From Paramacrobiotus metropolitanus (Eukaryota > Tardigrada > Eutardigrada > Parachela > Macrobiotidae): a stretch of 64,000 nt of DNA. The position numbers were made by a program, and so were the translations under genes. The first letter of the stretch is position 1; the number at the start of each line of letters is the position of its first letter. Of this stretch, positions 25,410 through 38,022 are shown one piece after another. The notes below the pieces were generated by a model, which ran no database searches, was not told the DNA's origin, and saw only the letters and a list, made by a program, of their open reading frames with translations. Location of the stretch: positions 806,001 to 870,000 of the forward strand of contig NW_026570258.1 in NCBI RefSeq assembly GCF_019649055.1, in the 5' to 3' direction.

Positions 25410-25823
25410 ATGACAGAAAAACTTCCTCCATGCTATCCTGATAGGGGAGCGTATCCATTACACAAATCGCGTTTCCCCGTTGTATTTGCATAGATATCCG
25501 CTGCTTAAAAAACTCTTTCGCTCGCTTCTGGCCAGTTGAAGTCGCTATACCGTTTCCAATCTTCTCCACTAGCTTTTTTGTTCTTTTCCCAAAGGTCCGT
25601 AAATTTCGAAGGCAGCGGCAACAAAATCGTATCTTGGTTGCAGCCAGGCGTGTTTCGAAAGTTTCTTCCTTTCCGCGAGTTCGGCTGCTGCGCCTGCGTT
25701 CACGGAGGTGCGGTCGATATACGAGGCCGCCAGCGTGTCCACGCAGGTAACATCCACGACCAGCGGCTTTCCGCGTGCCCATGGTATAAGTGTGATCACA
25801 TCCGGCCTTTTCTTATCTTTCAC
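25410..25823 (-). pseudogene. Retroelement C-terminal endonuclease-like fragment, frameshifted
   Basis: On the minus strand, KRPDVITLIPWARGKPLVVD is followed by TCVDTLAASYI and AGAAAELAERKK, then in a second frame by AKEFFKQRISMQIQRGNA. This set (RPD...PW..G..L..D.T..DTLA.SY, then Q..S.AIQRGNA) is a common C-terminal domain of invertebrate retroelement polyproteins with a PD-(D/E)xK-like look. The frame changes near 25570, and no reverse transcriptase is adjacent, so this is a truncated relic. Confidence 0.6.
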
Positions 25824-25888
25824 GGACAGACCTGTTGTTGTCGTCTGTAATTGCCCGTTTGGAACTGCTAGTTAAACGACTGACCGGT

Positions 25889-26172
25889 TTACTGATAGCC
25901 AACATTGCCTTGCTGCACAGCCTGCACTTGATCGTAACCGTAGTCGGGCTTGTTGTGGTTCTGGGGAGAAGACTGGTTGCTGCCGCTTAGGATGTTGTAA
26001 TGTTTGCCTTGAAAGAAACTATCCATGTTGTTGCCGGATTGAAAATTCTGATTTAGCAGTGCAGCCATTGGTGGCGGGGATTGCGGCGGCGTATACGTAC
26101 GGTGGATACCTTCCAAGTCCAACTTACCGGGAACCGCTGGGCTCGGGTTCCGTAGAGTACTAGTAGAAGTAT
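25889..26172 (-). CDS. Possible C-terminal exon of an unknown disordered protein
   Basis: Open minus-strand segment after an acceptor-like CTTCTACTAG at ~26160, ending in GYQ-stop at 25889. The product is rich in Pro, Gln, Asn and Ser (TYTPPQSPPP, NQNFQSGNN), like the activation region of a nuclear protein. A second Pro/Thr/Tyr-rich segment lies upstream on the same strand at 26511-26790 and could belong to the same gene. No domain is recognised, and the joining of the two is speculative. A (TTG/ATT)-rich tract lies between them at 26161-26220. Confidence 0.3.
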
Positions 26173-26850
26173 TGGTTATTGTTGTAATTAATATTGTCGT
26201 TGTTGTTATTGTTTTTGCAGTTGTTAAGAAGAACCGTGAGCTCCTAATAGCTTTTAATGGAGGGCCGAGTGCGTAAGTGCTACATACAAGTATTATTGTT
26301 AACTTTATTAATTAAACTCTCAGCTTGCTGTAAGCCTGCTGCAAAATAAGCGGTTAACTGCGGTTAATGAAAAAAAAAAATAAGCGGTTAATAATGCGGT
26401 TAACTGTTACATATTTGGTGTTACTGCTAAATTAACTTAGGTTCTTTGTCAGATTAATTAGCGAGGAGGTGTAATGTATTCCAAATTGTTCATAATGCCA
26501 TATGTGTGTATCAGCAAAAACCTGTCAGTTTGGATTTTATTGCTAGTTTATTCGTAGATTTGCTAGTGGATAGCTTCGATTTCATTGTAGAGTAACTGTA
26601 TCCGACAGTAGTGACCGGCGGTGGCTGCTGCCCACTTCCCGGGCCGGTATACGGACGCAGTTGAGCGACATACGACGTCGTCGTTACCACCGGGGGAAAC
26701 CTGAACGTTGCTGTATTCGGTACAGGACGCGGCTGGTATTGTTCGGTGCTGGTTGGTCTCACTTGGTAATTCCTTTTCATCCTTGATAACCTGTTCCACC
26801 CGTGTTACCGTTCCACACCAGTTCGTGTGGGCCATCTCCCGGCACACCAT

Positions 26851-28417
26851 TTTCCCGTTTTATTTCTCTGGGAGGGAGGCCAGTGGCCCCCCCCCCCATA
26901 AAGACAGGCCTGGCTAGAGGCACGCCTTTTCAATTATTTAATGCCGCGCCCCGTACTGTGAAAACGCTATGGGCTCCCATTTTTTAGAGATAAAAAATTA
27001 GACCGCTGCTGTACGTGTATCCGGTTATATTTTCTTCTCCTTAGGAAATTTTTTAAGACATTGCAACACTCACTGGTTTTGAAATATTTTTGCACTTCAT
27101 AAGAACGAAGCTAGTAGCCAGCGTTTTCGGATGGAAATGGACACGACCGATCAGTGGCGCTAGCCTACATGACCAATAAAAAATACCGCGCATGTTGAAC
27201 ATTAACATTTTATTCTCAAGTTGACAGCTATGTACAAAAGCCCAGATGGTGCGGGGCACTGCGGGCGACAAGGTGTTCAACAGCACGTACGTAGACGCTG
27301 CACTTCCATACCATAATATTTTGCAGGCCAGCCTGCGAATACATTGTTAATGTATCGCAACTTTATTCGTAAGGCAACAATATCTAATGTACAAAACATT
27401 TTCCTTCAAAAAAAATTACGTCGCAACGGGGTGCTTGTAGTCCGCGAAAAAACGGGTTGAGAAATAATCGAAACGGGGTGCCTAACGCTGCCTATAGAAT
27501 AAGCGGGTGCAAAAGAGGGTGCCTATACTCATGGTGAACGGGCTATTGCGTGAAAGGGCTGCCCAGAGTATCACCCTTAAAATAATTCACTATAATCGTT
27601 TTCTAGAGGTGCACTCGTAATTCGGGACACTAACATGCCGGCGGTGATATATGTAGTTTTTTGTTTCTGTACTCATCTTAGATTCAGTGCCATCACTTGT
27701 ACTCATATAATTTATGTTACTTTTTAAAGTTTAGACATTGTTCAACAAGCAAACGGTGCGAGGAAAGTTTATTCATTGTTGTATGCTTTAAAAATTGTAC
27801 AGTTATTTTCTGTTGATCGCTGTAATACAGTAACGGAATAATAAAATAACCGGCAAAATTTGTCCGGTTACTACAATATTAACAGCATTTTGGATGCCGT
27901 ATTTCAAATCATTACACAAAAAAAGACCAAGAATACAGTATAATATGAAAACGTACGTATAGTATAGACTGTATAGTATAAACACAACTTGTGCTCATTG
28001 TCGATACTGGATGTATACCGGTAATTGTACAGTAAGCAATATAACGGACTTGAAAGCACACTTCGCAGAAGATGAAACTCTATACTTGTGTAAAAAGTAA
28101 ACAGTGTGTACCGCACCGAAACCTATTTGTGGTCCTCGCCGGCAAGCTTTCCAGAAATGTTCAATATTGACAAAAAGACGAGTTCTGCTCGGCACTCACT
28201 CCATTACAGCCGGCGTCCGCTTTCTTGCTCGCTGAAAGCGATCCTCAGATTTTCTTGGGAAAATTAATGCCGGCATAACGGATGCTGCATTCAACAGCAC
28301 AATTCCGCAAACAACTTTTATAAAAAACGTAAATTAAGTGTTCTGAAACAGTTGCAGTGTACCAGAAATGTTCACAATGCAGCATATGCAAACAACTACA
28401 AATCGTAATCTTTGGTC
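26851..28417. other. Intergenic with remnant of a GGGTGCCTATA-type repeat
   Basis: 27420-27545 holds degraded copies of the ACGGGGTGC / GGGTGCCTATA phrases that form the ends of the element at 43411-44700. No gene is supported; open frames at 27053-27286 and 27803-28195 have no recognised similarity. Confidence 0.4.
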
Positions 28418-28427
28418 TATATATAAA
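28418..28427 (+). promoter_or_regulatory. TATA box of the 113-aa secreted protein gene
   Basis: TATATATAAA lies 94 bp before the ATG at 28521, so a start site ~30 bp downstream would give a 5' leader of about 70 nt. Confidence 0.55.
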
Positions 28428-28520
28428 TGAGCGCAAGTTCAACAAGTGCAGCATCACGAATCAGTTGCTCACACTTTGCAGCTTTCTGACCTTTTGTTGC
28501 GAAATTCTTGTTTTACCGCT

Positions 28521-29053
28521 ATGAAGCAAATATACTGCTGCTTATTTGTCGTGCTTACGACACGGCTCGTCCTGTGCCGCACGGTAAGCGCTACAAACCT
28601 AAGTTCGCATCAGTACTGTACATTTATCGCCCATGTACAGTATTTATGGAACTCGTGTCTGATAACACGATCATATATAACGCAACGTTAAAGTTTGCAT
28701 ATTTAATAGTTGTGCGCGTACATTTTTATATTGGATCGATAGCTTGCCGTCCTAATTTTCATCCGATGTTGCAGGCAAATCCAACAACGGACATCCTAAA
28801 TTTCGACGACGAGCCGTTACCGTTAAACGTCACCGCTAGTGGAGCCAGAATGAAGGGCGAACGGAACACCACCACCAACGCAACCATTAAGAACCTGTTC
28901 AGCGAAGCGATAACCGGCTACCGGCCTGCCAAGGCAAACACCTCCGCCGAACATATTCCGTACGAAAACCACCACAGACCGACCAAGCCGAAAGGTGGCC
29001 GCCCTGACCCGCCGCCAGTGCATTCTAATCACACTGGCAAGCATTCGCCCTAG
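28521..29053 (+). CDS. Small secreted protein (two exons, 113 aa)
   Basis: Exon 1 is 28521-28583 and encodes a typical signal peptide (MKQIYCCLFVVLTTRLVLC). The donor is ACG|GTAAGC and the acceptor is TTGCAG at 28774. Exon 2 (28775-29053) encodes 92 residues. The mature protein has no cysteine after the signal region, several potential N-glycosylation sites (NVT, NTT, NAT, NTS, NHT) and a basic, proline/histidine-rich tail (HHRPTKPKGGRPDPPP). No family is recognised. It lies just upstream of the lectin-like tandem genes on the same strand but does not resemble them. The TATA box, signal peptide and clean splice sites make it a credible gene. Confidence 0.65.
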
Positions 29054-29639
29054 CGCCTGGAACAGCGTCCATTAATGGGCACCTTGTCCGTCATCGAAAA
29101 TATTTTTCCGATAGCAGTTAAGAGTATAACGTTGAGCGTTTCGCGTTGACAGCCTTCCATGTTCAAGATTTTATATGAGTTAATGTGAATCACTAACCTG
29201 TATTACCCTTTTCCCGATTCAGAAGGCATATACATACTTAAGCTCTGTAGTTATAGCGATTTTACGACTCGCACTGATCATGAAGTGCCCTTTAATAGTT
29301 CTTTTGGGTGATTATTTTTCAGTTCTTCATACGAGTACACAAGTCGTAGATTGTCAACTTAATTTTGGTCTGAAAGAGTTGCTTTGGCAGCTAGGTACGA
29401 GTAATTAAGCACAGTCAAATATGACGTTATAGTTATTCCACATTTTCAAAAGTTTAGCTTACAGGAAGCGAACTGGCAATTGAAAATATAATTATAAACA
29501 AAGTGGTAGCGTTACTTACGAACTGACCGTAAAGAGCAGATAAAACATTAAATATAATTTATAAAACTCTCAGTAAATGGACAAGTGTTATGATGATTAT
29601 TCTTACCGCATAAGTAATTGTTAGTGCTTTCCTTTGATA

Positions 29640-30343
29640 GTTCAGCTTTTACACGAGGTACTTGTCTTTTTGCTACATCATGTTAAAACAACGCACGGGA
29701 AACTGTAATGGGTACACATGCTAATTTATAATGCACATAAAATTAAAATAAAAATTTTAGGCGATAATATTCTGCCGACAGGCACGGCAGAACCTATCTA
29801 CGATAACCGGTTAATACACCAAGGATACACCAAAACATTCAAACCAGGAAGTAAAACCAATGATTTCACACAAGTAGTTTCTCTGTAGTAAACAGCAAAG
29901 TGCCGAAATAAAAATCAGATATATTACAAATATGCCAAACTGCAATCGAAGGAGCAGTAATTATTATCCTTCCAGAGGAGCAGTAATTATTATCATTCCA
30001 CTTTGGTAAAAAAATTAAAAACACTGTCATGGATTCATGACAGCGTTCGCAACTTCGCACTAAGGAAAGCAGGTTTATACGACAAAGAAAATCATCTGTC
30101 ATGTTATATTAATTACAAACAAAAGTCAGGTTCACAAGTCGATTAATTTGTGCACATAATTAAGTAGCACATAGCCGGTTATTTCTCCCATGGAATGGAT
30201 ATCACGAGGTATAGTACAGTATATCCGCTGTAGCTCCACACAACAAGTACAATGCTTTATTGTAATTTTTTTATAGATCGAGAACATCATTGTGTGTGCA
30301 GTCGCAGTTTTGTTGCAAATCCTGAAGCTCTTATGTGTCAAGA
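29640..30343. repeat. Upstream half of duplicated lectin-gene unit A (repeated at 39930 and 42290)
   Basis: The ~700 bp before gene A match the DNA before genes B (39930-40563) and C (42290-42840). Shared phrases include GCACGGGAAACT-like, ATTATGCACATAAA, GACAGGCACGG, CAAGTAGTTTCTG, GGATTCATGACAGCG, AGCAGGTTTATACGACA and TTGTGCACATAATTA. The duplicated unit therefore included promoter DNA. Within A, a ~30-bp segment (GGAGCAGTAATTATTATC) is itself tandemly doubled near 29950-29995. Confidence 0.85.
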
Positions 30344-33300
30344 ATGGCTCGTCTTGCAGTTACAATAGCTGGGATTGTTTGCATGCTTTCTGCCGGTTAC
30401 GATGTACGTCGGGGCTCCTGTTGTGCTCTGTAACTTCTCAATTAGCAAATATGAAGAAACTTCTCGCCTAACATTCGGAAATCGTATTTTAGTCGGCTGG
30501 CATTCAGAGCTCCAGCACGAATTCTCCGAAAACAAGCCCGGCATCCAGCGGAAGCGATGTGCAGCGTGTCACTATAAAGAACGGAGAGTCCTACACGATG
30601 CGATGTACTGATTTCAACTCCACACCAACCGCACCGGATTCCCGTCGACGCCGCGCGGCGGACGACCATGTACGTTACATTGTACAGTAGATAACAATAC
30701 ACATATCAGGTTTCAAACGGTACTAATGGTTATGGGCCTACACGGCTAATTTAGTGGAAAATCTGTAACGTAAAAGTTTTTTTTAGCGAAGAAGATGCCT
30801 CGATTAATATTTGTAAGTACAGTAATTGCTCCTGCTCCCGATCCTAAGGCTTAATTCTAAACGATCCCTAAAGGATCTACCGGTACTGCACTTTAGATCG
30901 GTAGTCGATCCGAAGAGGAGCGACTGTATATTGAAAAAATTTTGGTTGGAGAGTGGCGCTAAATGATTAGGCGATCGTGTTACGAGTACAGAGGGATACA
31001 AATTTCGAGCACCCAGCGGCTCGTTTGACGATTCACCGAAACTGGTCAGTCGAGTACTCAGGAGTCGATATCGATGAAAGAAGTATGCTATGGGAATCCG
31101 TTGCGGGTCGTATGTGGAGCAAACCGTACTTTTAACCGGATCGCATGTTGCGGATTTAGAGTTATCAGTTAGGCACGCAGTTTAAAATGCCATTTTTTTA
31201 ATTATTTCCGCTAAAACACTAATTTCGTAATTGCAAAAACAATTATTACGAAGTCTTAACAATAAACTACTAAGTACAAAATAACTAGAAAAAACCATGA
31301 ATCAAATTACTAACTTGAAAATTAAAATCACCTAGGTGATATAGATATCTGTAAAATTGAGAAAAAGTGAATTCAAGATGCAACTAATTAACAGAAAATA
31401 ATAAATAAAAGTTGTCATTTTGGACAACAGAACTACCGGGTTTTTTTAAACTCTTAATTTGGCCGCCGTTCCCGGTAGTCGGCTGTATTCGGCAGCGCGC
31501 GATTTCGCGATTCATCCAGGAGGTCATCGCTCTGGTGGCTGTGTCACGGCGCAAAGTCAGCGGTGCGGAGATCTAAAAACATAAAAAATGTAACTCAACC
31601 AATCAAAGATCCTCAGTAGGCAGATTTTGAATACGGCATGAAATCAGTGGATAGCTAAATACCTTTCATAACGCCAACACAACCTTTGCCAAATATCCGC
31701 TGGAATTCCGCCTCGGAAGCTCTGGATTTCACATTTTCCCGTTTATTTAATTTTAAATGTCTTGCGAACTCGCTTCTGCAAAAAAGCACTTTTAAAATAA
31801 TTAAAAGTTACGCCGCTTTTAAATCCTAAAATTTTGTTGAAAAACTTAAACAGAATTTGACAAAATAAACGTAATAAAAATAAACGTAATAAATATGTAT
31901 TACAGTATAAATTCTATAAAACTCCATATTGTCATTTTTAATAATTTGATTAAAAAAAGTTTGATACATCAAAATACTAAAAAAACTTTACGGTTAAATT
32001 TACTACATCACAGAGTTAACGGTGTACATCGTACAGTTTATTTATTGGACATTTTGGATAAAAATTCAAAAGCTTTAACTCCGTACGCACAGCGGGTGAA
32101 CATACCTTCACTCGTTCTGTTTCACTGTTCCCACGTGCACCTGCCACAGAATTGAACGCTGGCGAAATCGCCTGGTCAGGATCGTGGGGCAGAAGTGGAA
32201 GCACAGCGACAAACGAAGAAGAGTAGCAGTTCTGAAGTTGAGCAAAGCAGCCACAAACAGGACGTTTTCAGGACACGCTTCCTTTTCAATAGGCATGTTT
32301 ATTTTCTACTGTAACTTAATCCCGTAATAGTTTACGAAAAATGCGAAATCGCACGCAACTAGTGAGCAAAACATCCTTGGTGGAAAGAAAAAGGAAAATG
32401 GAGTCAGGTTTCAGTTTTTGAAACCAAAAAACTCCCGTGGACGTTGATTTAAAAAAAAACTGAAAGCCTGAATCTAAATGAATAAATTCAGACTGCAGAT
32501 TCCAAACAAGCGCAATACATCACAGCGAGCTCCATGCCGCCATCTTGTGTACGCATTTGGCGACGGCCATTGGACACACAGCGAAGGATACGCCTTGTCT
32601 TTATTAACATACTTCAAATGTACGTACGTTGTTAATGGGCAGTGGGCATTTAGCCTACCAGCCGAGGTATGCCGAGCACAAGTCGCACGACTTGCCAGCT
32701 CTCAAGACAACCGCCACTAGCTGCCTTTAGACCGGGGCTGCCATCAGCTGCAGCATACAAAGCTTAAAAATATAATACATTAACATTATGCTTTCTGTAA
32801 CTATGATAACAGCATTTTACAGCCCAATCACTCGTATAACGATAGTACTTAAATAATGAAGCGTCAACAAGCATTCATAGTGGTCTACAGATATACTATA
32901 CGATGCGTCCACGGTATCGTCATTTTCCCCTGTTATACCAGGGTGCTACGCCAAGTTCGGGCAGTTTTTCTAAAAAATTACTGTAGGTCACCCACCAACA
33001 AAATTATAGTTACTCAATTTTTGTGTTATCACCGTATGTCTTACGCATCTTTTTTACTACGAGACGTCGCACTGGGGGCGTGGTCTGAATTACAGGTGGA
33101 TTTAAACTAGAGCAGACCCGCATAAAAATTCGGCTCGACCCATGAATCGTGGTACACTTCCTCCCGTTTGAAATTTGTTTAATAATTCCGCTAATGCTAT
33201 TGTCCAAAATTGATAATTTTGGGCTGTTTGCCATTCAAAGTTCTTAAAGAATACGTCTAATATCGATCTATTTGAACAAAGGATTCGTGACCCTTGCAGT

Positions 33301-36030
33301 ATTACTACTGCCGTTGTGAAAATGAAGGACGGTGCCCTTTGTGGGTTCGCAGGACAACCACGAAATGTCGGATGCATTCGTCCCAGGTAGAATCTCGTTC
33401 GCTAAGCGTGAAACAATAAGCTTAGCGTTTTCTTTTTCACAAAAAGCCCACGACACCCCGTTTAAACACGTTTCAGCACCAACCAAAACTTTTTTTGGCC
33501 ACAGCTTTGGTGGCTTTTTCGGCCAATCGTCCGCCAGTTCCACCTTACCGCCTAGGTAATAACTATCGTGTTGGACGCAAAAATCCTCTACTTTAGTCTA
33601 CGCCCCATTCATGGAGAGCAATATCTCGAAGTTACCTAGGTCAGCGCGTTAGGCAACCGCATTTTTCCATAGACACCTTTTAACATACAGGTCTATGGGA
33701 GATGCACCTTGTTTCGAGGTCATCTCCAGCACCGATCCCGCCAATGTTATTTGTTTACCCAAATTACATACCTTTTGGGTCGCTCGACAGTTTATAAAAA
33801 AGTCTATGAAAAAAACTTTCTTGGGAAATATTTTAGAAGGGCAGGTATAACCGCTCTGAAAGTGTCTGCTACCTCATCCCCATATTAGCCGGTTGGCTGC
33901 TCGAGGTCACATTTAAAATTTCGAATTTTATCGTTTTTGATTTCCCAGTAAAAAGTTCTACTGGAAAAGTGCAAAACAAAAAATAAAACGGCGCGCACAA
34001 ATGTTTTCGAATTTAATTTATGCAAGTGCCCGAACTTGGCGTAGCACCCCTGTACGTACCGGTATTCTGAGCTATTGAACGGACAGGGTATTTACTATAT
34101 AGATATTTATGTACTGCGTGGCTACATTCAAATTGCTAAACTACTGATTACACCTACTTACAGTATTACTGTCGGCATTGCAGATGATCTACGGCATCAT
34201 CCTACAGGAAGCCAAGTATCACGGCAGCGGAAGCGGTCAATGCCGAGAATCATCCATCGTGAAAAACTTGCAGACGAGATTCTGTGTTGATGTTCGTCAC
34301 CAAGAATGCGAAGTGCACGCAGAGGATCCCGTTGAAGGATGCGGTAACCGGTCGCTGACAGTGGTCTATACTTGCGGATTGATACGTAAGTGAAATAATC
34401 GTTCTCAACGAGGACTGACAATATCCGAGCCTAAAATCTTCAAAATCTATGTGAGCACACTTAATTTCGCATAGAGGGGGTACTGATTATTTGCTCTGTA
34501 TTTTCATACTGGCTGATAATTATCAGGACTCGGGAGTACCGAGTATGTATACAGGTGCAACTGACGGTAGCAAATTTGCAGAAAACTTAAGGGGCGCATA
34601 TACGCATCCAGTAAACCTAAAAAAACATGAGTTGTGAGATGGCTCAAGTTGCTAGTCTTTTTCTGCAAGATGGTTGTTAGTATGACAGTGGATATTTTTT
34701 GCAGTTCCTTTGATTTCGAACTGATGCCTCGCGCGAAGCGCGAAGCCAACGATGCTTTTTGTCCAGGAAATACCAGAAATTCAATAAAATTAGGCTAATT
34801 ATTCAGAAATGTTTCGGGTTTGTCAAATTTGTTGAATAAATAAAACTAGCGAAGCATTTTATGTAGCAAACAGATTCTTTTGCCCTGTATTAAATTTTGG
34901 TGTTTGAACATGGCCATGGGCTGGCTGCATTGATGACCTTACGCGAACATTCGGGAACGGTATCCGTATTCGTATTGGACCGGGTTTACTGGTCTTTCAA
35001 AAAGAAGAAGGAAACTAGAAGAAAAAAAAAGAAGCAAACTAGAATAACATCGAGCCTGATCGTTGTGGTCCACCAACATTGCAAGTGCTAGTACTAAAAG
35101 CTGTAAAACTATCGACCAGTAGAGAGATACTGTATATGCGCCGATACGCACCACGTTATCGGTTAACATTTACAGGGAGGTCTGGCAGTTGACACTGGAC
35201 ACGTTTTAACGTATCCACACTTACGGCGCTGCATATTTAAAATGCACATTGCTTTTGTGGTACGTAGTAATAATGCTGTTTCGTAGGCTAAATCTAAAAG
35301 CGGAACGAGAAAAAAAGTAGGTTAGTGATTTCGGAAACTATTAATAAATATAGTTATAACAAAGATCTCTGTTGTTTCCGTTACGCAAATGGCATTCCCT
35401 CTTTAACTGTATCTGTAAATGGACAATTAGATATTGCTGAAACAACCACTGGAATGCCGCATGTCTAGCCGGAAAGCTAATTCTCTTGAACGACTACGAG
35501 ATCATCCCCGTGAAAATAGAAGCACACATTATTTGTCACAATCACAATGATACCGGTTTCTTGGTTTTCTTAGATGATCCACTGTTATTACTGTACAAGT
35601 GCTAAACAGCGCGTGTGATTTAAACAACAGGAGCACTACTGTGCATCGTGTAGGCTATGCAGCGTCAGAAGTGTAGTTACTATAAAACGTGCCCATTGGC
35701 ACAACTCCCACTGAAAGATAACGTGACACGCATTGGTTTAAAGCGTTTTCCTGTTCGTTTGCGCAAATTTTTGCTCTTTTAAAAAATAAAAAAAAAACAA
35801 CCTGAAGCCGATTAATTACACAGAAGGGGTGAGTATTGACAACTTTTAAGCACAAGTTCCAATCTAGGTGAGCACATGCACCTTTATGTGAGCACATTTT
35901 GTGCTATGTGAGCACAAGTTTTTAGGCCCTGCGAGGACAATAGTTAAGGAAGTCTCCATCTGGCATCTGATCTGCAGGAAGAAACAAAGGTAAACGTTGG
36001 ATGATCACGGACAACGTGTTGGATGATTGA
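30344..36030 (+). CDS. Secreted SUEL-like lectin-domain protein A (four exons, 163 aa)
   Basis: Exons 30344-30403, 30493-30669, 34184-34385 and 35978-36030; phases 0, 0 and 1. Exon 1 encodes a signal peptide (MARLAVTIAGIVCMLSAG). Exons 2-3 fit a SUEL (galactose/rhamnose-binding) lectin domain: VTIKNGESYTMRC as its first strand, then IILQEAKYHG, C(x)14C(x)6C, and LTVVYTC as the last strand. Differences from the family are six cysteines, no YGR triplet, no DPC motif, and an insert with a basic RRRRA stretch that could be cleaved by a furin-like protease. The tail is short and polar, ending NVLDD. Intron 2 is 3.5 kb and holds an inserted element. Binding to glycans is inferred only. Confidence 0.75.
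32939..34052. mobile_element. Inverted-repeat DNA element (1.1 kb) in intron 2 of gene A
   Basis: Left end CAGGGTGCTACGCCAAGTTC and right end with the complement of CAGGGGTGCTACGCCAAGTT; the ~25-bp terminal repeats differ by one base. Both sides are flanked by TAC (32936-32938 and 34053-34055), a 2-3-bp target duplication. No transposase is recognised inside. The minus-strand open frame 33268-33543 has no known domain. Confidence 0.7.
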
Positions 36031-36883
36031 TCTATTCTCTTGGTACTGGCATTGGCTGGAGTTCTGCTGATTCTGTTTATGATTTTCCAAGAAAAAGAGG
36101 CTCTTGCTTATATATATCGTCTGCTAATAAATTGCTGTTATTGATAGGCGGTAGTCATTACTGATGCATATACCCTCTAATTATGCGATTAACCTTTAAT
36201 TATGCGGATTTGTGGCCCTGCGTGTGCTCGTTAAAGTGAAGGATTCTGCTAACTTAATGCCGAGCCAGATATCCTCGTTTAATAACAAGGAATCAAAATC
36301 GTGGCCACCATCAAAATAACTGGCACACTTTGGCCCCACGGGCCGTTAGTACGCTACATAATACAAGTTTTCGAAATATGTACTGTTCCGGCTTACAATC
36401 AGTACACCAGGCTGAGGATGGCATTTCGGTGTCAACAGCAGTACTTCTACTTGCAATGCTTTAAAAATTTTATTCAAAATAATCCAATTTATTAAAAGCG
36501 TCAGAACATTTAAAAACAGATGGTTATTTATTATTATTGAACTTTATGGTGTTATTACTGAAAGCCTTGACCATTGTGCAAACAACAACCACCTCCGTAG
36601 AATATCATGCAGAGAAGAGCCGGTGATCTCCCTCACCAGATTTGTTCCCATTTGAAATTCCCTCCTTTAGTGCCAGAAAAGAACTAAATTTTTGAACGTT
36701 TCGACAAATTAAGCAGGTTTTGCTGAAATGCGAAGATGGCAACCCGCTCTCCGCTGTAACGATCAGGGAATATAGGGTGCCTAAACCGGTCTGCATCTGG
36801 GGCTGTCCAAGCTGACCACCATCACGCTTTGTATTTCGAGTGACGAAGAGGAAGTTAACCGAAATGGAGACGGTCCCCACTGC
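36031..36883. other. 3' flank of gene A and unassigned DNA
   Basis: Shares short blocks with the 3' flanks of genes B and C (for example CGGTAGTCATTACT-like followed by TAATTATGCGATTA), so the duplication extends past the coding ends. A minus-strand open frame at 36605-36880 has no recognised family. Confidence 0.4.
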
Positions 36884-37676
36884 GGCTAGGTATGTACCTA
36901 ATACTCATAACGGTCCTCATACTCATAATCCTACTCCTAATTCAAAAATCATACTCATATTGGCTCTCATAATCATAATCATACTTTCGTCCTACCGGTC
37001 ATCATACTTTTGTTCATAATTATAACTCATACCTCTGCCATTACTCATACTGCTCACTAGCGTGTCAAAATTAATATTACTAGTATAATATTCGATCAAA
37101 ACCACGATAGTCTACTCAATCGTCCACTATCGTCCACTTGTAAAAATTATTTCATCCGAAACTGAAGCAGAAAATTAAATCACTTTATCGGAAAATTACT
37201 ACACTACAAAATGAATTCAGTAAACTTAAACTGGATAATGAAAGCTAATTGATAAAAAACTGAGAATACGGACTGAGTACAAAACTTACCATTGTCCACT
37301 TTCGTCCATTTTTTAAACTGGTGTAAGTTGAAACGATACATCATACAAATATATGAAAACCATGTAACTGGGCTCACCACACAGATTCCAGCCTTCATGT
37401 TAGCGAAAGGTCGCGGTTAGCAACATCAAGCAGGAGAGGAAGCCGTAGAGTTACTGTTGCTTTATTAATAATTACGGTATTTATCAAGTAATATAATGCA
37501 TTTGCACTGGTATGAGTAGTGGCAAAGGTATGAGTTATGATTATGAATAAAAGTATGATGACCGGTAGGACAAAAGTATGATTATGATTATGAGAGCCGA
37601 TATGGATATGAAATCTGAATTAGGAGTAGGATTATGAGGATGAGGACCGTTATGAGTATTAGGTACATACCTAGCC
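36884..37676. mobile_element. Foldback MITE, copy 2 (793 bp) with 9-bp target duplication
   Basis: Terminal inverted repeats of ~170 bp start GGCTAGGTATGTACCTAAT and are built from CTCATAACGGTCCTCATA-like phrases, as in the copy at 13066. CCCCACTGC is present on both sides (36875-36883 and 37678-37686), indicating an insertion with a 9-bp duplication, in the size range of Mutator-like or related elements. No coding sequence. Confidence 0.85.
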
Positions 37677-38022
37677 CCCCCACTGCTCCTCCTTGTGACG
37701 CATGTACATGGATGTACTTGTACTCTGGTCAGCCTTATAAGGCAGAAAATCATATTCCTTAATACAGAAATGCTGTCTAAACTGTACTGCTTGTAAATGA
37801 TTTCTTGGTGAATTCTTGTGATTTGAGTGATTTGATTTATTGTCTCATGCAGCGGGACAGATGTCCCCTCTGGGCACTTGACACAATTATAGACACAATT
37901 TAACTCTTCAAAAGGTAGCCCAAAAATTATAGAAGTATCAGACAAAAACAAACCAAATGTAAAAAATAAAGACAATCAACTAATAATTTTACACAGAAAA
38001 TGCTGGAAACCACAATGTCGAA

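Noticed and set aside
31500-32300. Minus-strand coding gene inside intron 2 of lectin-like gene A
   Set aside because: Open pieces with splice-like borders exist (for example EFARHLKLNKREN), but reading phases do not agree across the proposed junctions and no family is recognised.
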